A DNA stretch of 64,000 nt. Source: Globodera rostochiensis. Taxonomy: Eukaryota > Nematoda > Chromadorea > Rhabditida > Heteroderidae. Where the stretch lies: NCBI GenBank assembly GCA_018350325.1, contig JAEVLN010000010.1, forward strand, positions 3,210,371-3,274,370, in the 5' to 3' direction. A model generated the notes under the pieces. That model had not been told where the DNA came from, did not search any database, and saw only the letters and a list, made by a program, of their open reading frames with translations. A program made the translations under genes and the position numbers. Positions within the stretch are counted from its first letter, which is position 1. Each line of letters opens with the position of its first letter. Below are positions 59,443 through 64,000 of the stretch, one piece after another.

Positions 59443-59740
59443 GTTAAAATCAATTCTACACCGATAACCACGGTAACAAACTTTTCTCTTATTTTAAATT
59501 GATTAAAAATACCAAAAAATCGGAGGACATATCAAAGTAAACTTTAAAATTTTTTAACGTTAAGGGTGAGTTGAAAAATATGAAATTAAATAAAAAAAAT
59601 TGCATTTATTCAATGTTTGTTCTGAGGCGAATCATTAATATTTTTTGGCGGAGCGATTGGGAATTGGAAGGTGTAATTTGTGAAATTTTCAAGCTGTCAA
59701 AATTGAGTCGGATTTTGTGATCGATTTTTTTTTTTGTTGT

Positions 59741-60317
59741 ATGAACAGCGGTTCCTCCTCTCCCAACTCAATTCACCAACCAAAAAATAGCAACAACCTA
59801 AAATATCATGTACGTGTCAATTCCGGAACCATTCACAGTGCACAATTTTTCAAACTTGAACGAATGGCGGTTCTACTCGACACCACACTCAATTCCATCC
59901 AGAACGTAAAAATTAATGGACTTTTCCCTTTTATGAAATTCTTCAACATTATTAATCTGCAACTTGTTGTTGCTGCAAAAATCGAATAAGTATTAAATTC
60001 AAAATTTTTCCATTAATCATAAAATACATGGGCAAGTATATATGTATGGGGAAAACCATTACAAATTATATATATACACACATATATGGAAATCCTTATT
60101 AAACGCTTGAAGCTTAATCGGAACTATAGGCTATTGGGATAGATCGCCGTACCCAAAAATGAATCGCTTTAAATTTAACAGAACAAAAGAACGCATTCGA
60201 TTTTTTAAAAATTTTCTGAGGGTGCCTCACTTTGGCACATGGGTACAACGGCCTTACTTGTATAGGTATTTGTACAATTGTATTTTACAGAAATTCTTGG
60301 CTAATTTCCTCAATTAA
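59741..60317 (+). CDS. Possible small protein of 63 residues, two exons
   Basis: Exons 59741-59905 and 60291-60317 join in phase 0 (donor GTAAAA, acceptor TTTTACAG). The first reads MNSGSSSPNSIHQ.. then a denser part (HVRVNSGTIHSAQFFKLERM, AVLLDTTLNSIQ), with the end KFLANFLN from the second exon. Low-complexity start followed by a helix-like segment is plausible for a real small protein, but no family is recognised. The stop falls 10 bp from the stop of the convergent gene on the other strand. If the donor is not used, the frame continues to 59989. Confidence 0.4.
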
Positions 60318-60326
60318 ATGTTCCAT

Positions 60327-62949
60327 TCAGTGGCCCGCAGCGAAAAACCATCCCTCATTGCTCAAAATTTTTTGCAACTTTTCCTTCCAATTCTCCCATT
60401 TGGGCACGCCAAAACACTCGTCGGCCTCAAATTTGTGTTGTGTTCGCAACTGTTCACGAATTTTGTGCCGTCGTTCAAACCAATGTCCGCTGGCATCGTT
60501 TCCGCCGCCGCGGCCATCAGCTTCATCGTTTTCGTGACGATAGACTTAAATAAACAAAGGAAACAAAAATCGTCATCAAACTTGGTTGGTGTGACATAAC
60601 AGGAAAGAAGTACCTAGAGAAAAATATTTTACGAAACAGAGAGTATAATCCGTACACGCGTATCAACACTACACAAAATGCTACACTTAAAAAAATATGA
60701 TTTTTTTTTTAATTTTCCGACCCCTCCTGCCATTCAGAAAAAAATTTCATTTAAAAAATGCAAACAAATACAATTTTGTTTGTTTGAATTGCGCTTGCGC
60801 AACTTTTGACGCAACGATGCACGCTCAAACAGCCATTTGGTGAAGTTCGGTCCAAAAGCACTAATTGTTGTCGAATAATTGTCCCGCAAACGGCGCCAAC
60901 GGTGTTCAGTCCGAGCATCGGCACGCTAAAAATGAACAATTTTTTATTAAATTTTATTTACTGGAGAAATTATTTTTCAAGCAAAAATGAAGAAGAAAAA
61001 AAATTAGAGCCAGGCATTTTTAAAAATCCGGGATCCCGGGTTATGCGAGTGACCCAAGGATCAGCAAAATTGCTGAATTTTTTAGGGAGCCCAGTAAAAA
61101 CACAAAAAATGTAAAAAAAATGTCTCCACCCAAGCGAAATCAACATACCTTTGACTCCCATACATATTCCTCACGGTGTGGTCCATCATTTTCATCCCGG
61201 ACTGTGTTCGGTGGTGTAGGAGGCAACAACGGTTGTTCAGTGCGGTCAGCCGAGCGTGCCGTTGTTTTAAGCTAAATACAATAATTCGGTATTTAGCAAT
61301 TCTATAAATTCTAATTTATTGCGCCCCCAGGCTCAATTTCTATTTTTTGAGTAATTTTGAACCAAAATTTCTGAGATTGTTTTTACGGCACTTCAACAGC
61401 ACCTCGCTCGCTAAAAATAATGATTGAAAAAGATAGAAAATATTTGCGAAAAAATATTTAAATTTTTCGAAACTAGAAGAACCGGCCGGGCCTTGAAAAA
61501 ATCCAGATGGGCTCAATCCGGGTGTACCAACCTTGACCACTTCCGCTTGAAGTTGTCTTATGGCCTTCTTTTGCTCAATTTTGTCGGTTCGCAGTCGTTT
61601 GACGACTTCAAGGCTTGCTTCGTAGGCATTTTTCTAAAATAAAAACTTGGAACAAAGTCTGCAACAACTCTTTACTCGAAAACAAATCATAAAAACGCTT
61701 ACAAATTCCACGAGATCATCTCTGCAATTGACATAAAATTCACGAAGCGAGTCGTTCAAAACCATTTTTTGGCCATTCTCTGTATGATTATTCAACGGCA
61801 GGTTAAAGCCGGTCCAGACAAAGTTTTCTAAACATTCGGTTAAAGAACAGCAACGCGCGAATCAAAGAGCCATCACATTACACCAAGCAACTAGTTTTGA
61901 TCGTTTCGCCAATTGGCCAAAGAGAACATTTTGCAAAAATTGACCCTGGTGGCGCAGATGGCAAACAATGCAGTCGTTATTTTTGAAAAGGTTTGCATTT
62001 TAAAGCCCGTTTTATGAAGCCAATTTTCAAAATTAACGAATTTGTTAAAATTGGTCAACTAAATTTATTAACACCATCATAAGCGGAGTCTATTTGCTGT
62101 AAAAAACAGCTTTGGTCATTACCGAGGACGGAGAGCACGGCAGTGATAGTCATTGCACAGAACAGAACCGTCATTACTCCAATCGGTTCAATACCATTTC
62201 CGATTAACTACAAAATCGAGTTTTTTTTGTACGATATTCAATTTAAAAAACTTGACAAATAAACCTTCTGATGTTGCGCAACCCGAACCGGCGGTGGCAC
62301 GGCGGTGCACATTTCCATTTCAACATCAGCAGACGAACCATCCGACGTAGAGCCGCCGTGGCTACTTGGCACAGACCAAATCGAATTCTCGACACTAAAT
62401 TTTTAATATTCAATGCCCCTAGAGTGAAATTTGAAAAATCCGAGCAAAGATTTTACATAGAAAATTCTGACGCAGGATAAAATTTTTTGCAGATTTTGTA
62501 TTGATAGATTGCAAGATCATGTGATGTCCGAAAAAATACTAAACCTTAGCACATCTTCCAGCGAAAATTCGGAACATAAGAAGGGATTAAATGACGCGTC
62601 GGAACTGATTTTATGCTCAAACAATGGTTGATCATATGCGAATGAATTGTCAAAATTTTCAGGAGCTTCAGACGCGGGCAATTCCTAAATTTTAATGCAA
62701 ATTTAAGAATTAATGTTTACAAAGACAATCAAAAAACTATAAATCTTCAAGAATTGTGGTTTTGTTGAAAAAAATAGTTTAAACTAAAAGCATGCAGTTC
62801 CATTTTAAATTTAAAAATTGTTCAAAAATTAAAAATTCGTCTAATTTTTCGTTGGGTTTAAAATTTACCTTTTCATTTTCGTTTTTTATCAATTCCCACG
62901 ATTCGGCACTCGAAATTGACCTCTCCGAGCAAGAGCGCTGACGTTCCAT
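60327..62949 (-). CDS. Membrane-anchored coiled-coil protein of unknown function, ten exons
   Basis: Exons: 62949-62869, 62684-62545, 62394-62265, 62207-62123, 61945-61892, 61827-61703, 61633-61532, 61271-61149, 60925-60772, 60544-60327; 403 residues with every phase matching. The N-terminal 117 residues are acidic and Ser-rich. A hydrophobic helix at about 126-146 (VMTVLFCAMTITAVLSVLG) is the only clear transmembrane segment, with no signal peptide. A Lys/Glu-rich coiled coil follows (about 206-239, ASLEVVKRLRTDKIEQKKAI..), then a Pro-rich linker and a basic, Trp-containing C-terminal region (HRWRRLRDNYSTT, KWLFERASLRQKLRKRN, PKWENWKEKLQKIL). No family is recognised; type II membrane topology would be a guess. 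The exon at 61945-61892 is the least certain. It is convergent with the small gene at 59741. Confidence 0.68.
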
Positions 62950-62993
62950 TTAATAATTGTGTTTTTGCTTAAACAACTAACAATGTTCAAAAA

Positions 62994-63500
62994 TGGGTAA
63001 TAGTGCAGTTTGGCCCCCCATTTTTTGAAAAAATACAAACTTTTTTAAAAGGCATATTAAACAAGTTTCCGGTGGTTTTCGGGGTCACTGATCACGATTC
63101 TGACATTTATTTTACCCAATTCCGAACCCCGAACCCCAATTCGAACAATTTTTCGAAAAAAATATTTTTACAAAAAAAATTAATATTTATTGCCCAAAAT
63201 CGATGCAAATGCACGAAATGGCCATTCGTTGTGATGCGTTCAAATTCTGCTGGCTTTTGTCCAATTTCATCTACATTTTGAACGCCTTCATCGATTTTGG
63301 GCAATAAATGTTAATTTTTTTTGTAAAAATATTTTTTTCGAAAAATTGTTCGAATTCGGGTTCGGGGTTCGGAATTGGGTAAAATAAATGTCAGAATCGT
63401 GATCAGTGACCCCGAAAACCACCGGAAACTTGTTTAATATGCCTTTTAAAAAAGTTTGTATTTTTTCAAAAAATGGGGGGCCAAACTGCACTATTACCCA
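62994..63500. mobile_element. Palindromic element of the GGGTTCGGAATTGG family
   Basis: The left arm, from TAATAGTGCAGTTTGGCCCC through CCGGTGGTTTTCGGGGTCAC and TTCCGAACCCCGAACCCC, is repeated almost perfectly inverted to 63500. Arms are about 205-215 bp around a spacer of about 80 bp (63205-63285) whose edges are also inverted (AAAATCGATG / CATCGATTTT). Outer CAGTTTGGCCCCCC is comparable to CAGCTTGGCCCCCC-like ends of the copy at 21984. Confidence 0.85.
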
Positions 63501-63719
63501 AAAATGCAGTAAATTTTATTTTTTCCATGAAAATGTGAATTTTAACCATATTTCTCGACACCAACAATTTTTTTCAACATTTGGGGTTGGAAAATTGCTC
63601 CCATGGATTTTCGAAAATTTTGCCGATTTTCAAAAATGCAATTTTTTTTTGCGAAGCTCCCGAGAAAGTTTTTGAATTTTTGCCTCAATTTGTTAAGAAC
63701 ATTTAAAAATACATTAGGT

Positions 63720-64000
63720 ACCAATCGAAAGCTTTTGTTGGGTAGATTTTGTATTCAAATCAACAAGGTGATTAAATCCTTTTCAAAAAAGTTATAATCA
63801 TAAAATTACCACAAAACTTAGGTTTTCGCTCTTTTTAAACCATAACTTTTTAAAGGTTTATATGATCGTTTAGTTCCTGCTAGATAATAGCTTCTAAACA
63901 TATAGAGCTTTCGATCGGTACCAAATTTATTTAGTTTGGTTGGTTCCATGAAGAGTTATGGCACTTCAAACGTCTGGCGCCCAAACGGCAGCGCCCAAAC
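63720..64000. mobile_element. Foldback element, partial (core and start of a GCGCCCAAAC array)
   Basis: The core at 63780-63930 contains CATAACTTTTTAAAGG, ATAGCTTCTAAACATATAGA and GCTTTCGATCGGTACC, matching the cores at 17938-18262 and 51790-52057. It is followed by the first units GGCGCCCAAACGGCAGCGCC at the window edge. The unit resembles that of 51708-52136 (GATTGGGCGC vs GTTTGGGCGC). The rest lies outside the window. Confidence 0.55.

Noticed and set aside
61390..61413. Extra exon (CGAGCGAGGTGCTGTTGAAG) in the membrane/coiled-coil gene
   Set aside because: Including it introduces a stop or a phase clash, whereas joining 61532 directly to 61271 keeps phase 0 and a continuous sequence.

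Overview
This is a nuclear window from a metazoan, most likely a nematode, and probably a plant-parasitic (cyst-nematode-like) tylenchid. The evidence is AT-rich DNA, genes cut into many small exons by introns of about 50-100 bp with TTTTCAG/TTTAG acceptors, 3' splice acceptors 1-6 bases upstream of several start codons (as in spliced-leader trans-splicing), and GC-AG introns that homology demands. There are no bacterial-type operons, long ORFs or rRNA genes. Species assignment is inference. All gene models below were joined by hand: exon phases were checked for each join and the families were recognised from memory, without any search.

Layout. 1-317 (-): first exons of an Ig-superfamily protein, followed by about 10 kb without a recognisable gene. 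10164-12939 (-): a 13-exon rhodopsin-family peptide receptor of cholecystokinin-receptor type. 13277-23669: a 10-kb repeat district of hAT-like elements with 8-bp target duplications, a 1.2-kb Tc1-like palindrome, and a series of foldback elements whose inverted arms are short tandem arrays. 23770-25885 (+): a complete ARF6 GTPase gene. 27549-28276 (+): a small Tyr/Trp-rich protein, convergent with 28490-32116 (-), a 14-exon heterotrimeric G-protein alpha subunit whose introns have collected three transposable elements. 32930-34095: palindromic repeats, one enclosing a decayed ORF. 35698-38654 (-): a tandem CCCH (TIS11/ZFP36-type) RNA-binding protein. 38655-45662: gene-free, with long purine/pyrimidine tracts. 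45663-49777 (-): EF-hand and Rab GTPase modules of a RASEF/Rab45-type protein. 50682-51154 (-): the 3' part of a coiled-coil gene whose upstream side is occupied by a composite hAT element. 52616-57069 (-): a second tandem CCCH gene of germline OMA/MEX/POS type. 57072-59442: repeats, including hAT elements with another insertion inside one. 59741-60317 (+) and 60327-62949 (-): a small gene convergent with a membrane/coiled-coil protein gene. 62994-64000: a palindrome and the start of another foldback element.

The genes are unrelated neighbours rather than a pathway, although a peptide GPCR, a G-alpha, ARF6 and a Rab all belong to signalling or membrane traffic, and the two CCCH proteins to mRNA control. 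The most unusual content is (i) foldback elements in which left and right arms always carry the same tandem unit while the unit differs from copy to copy, and (ii) four GC-AG introns in two genes, one of them next to a 15-nt micro-exon.
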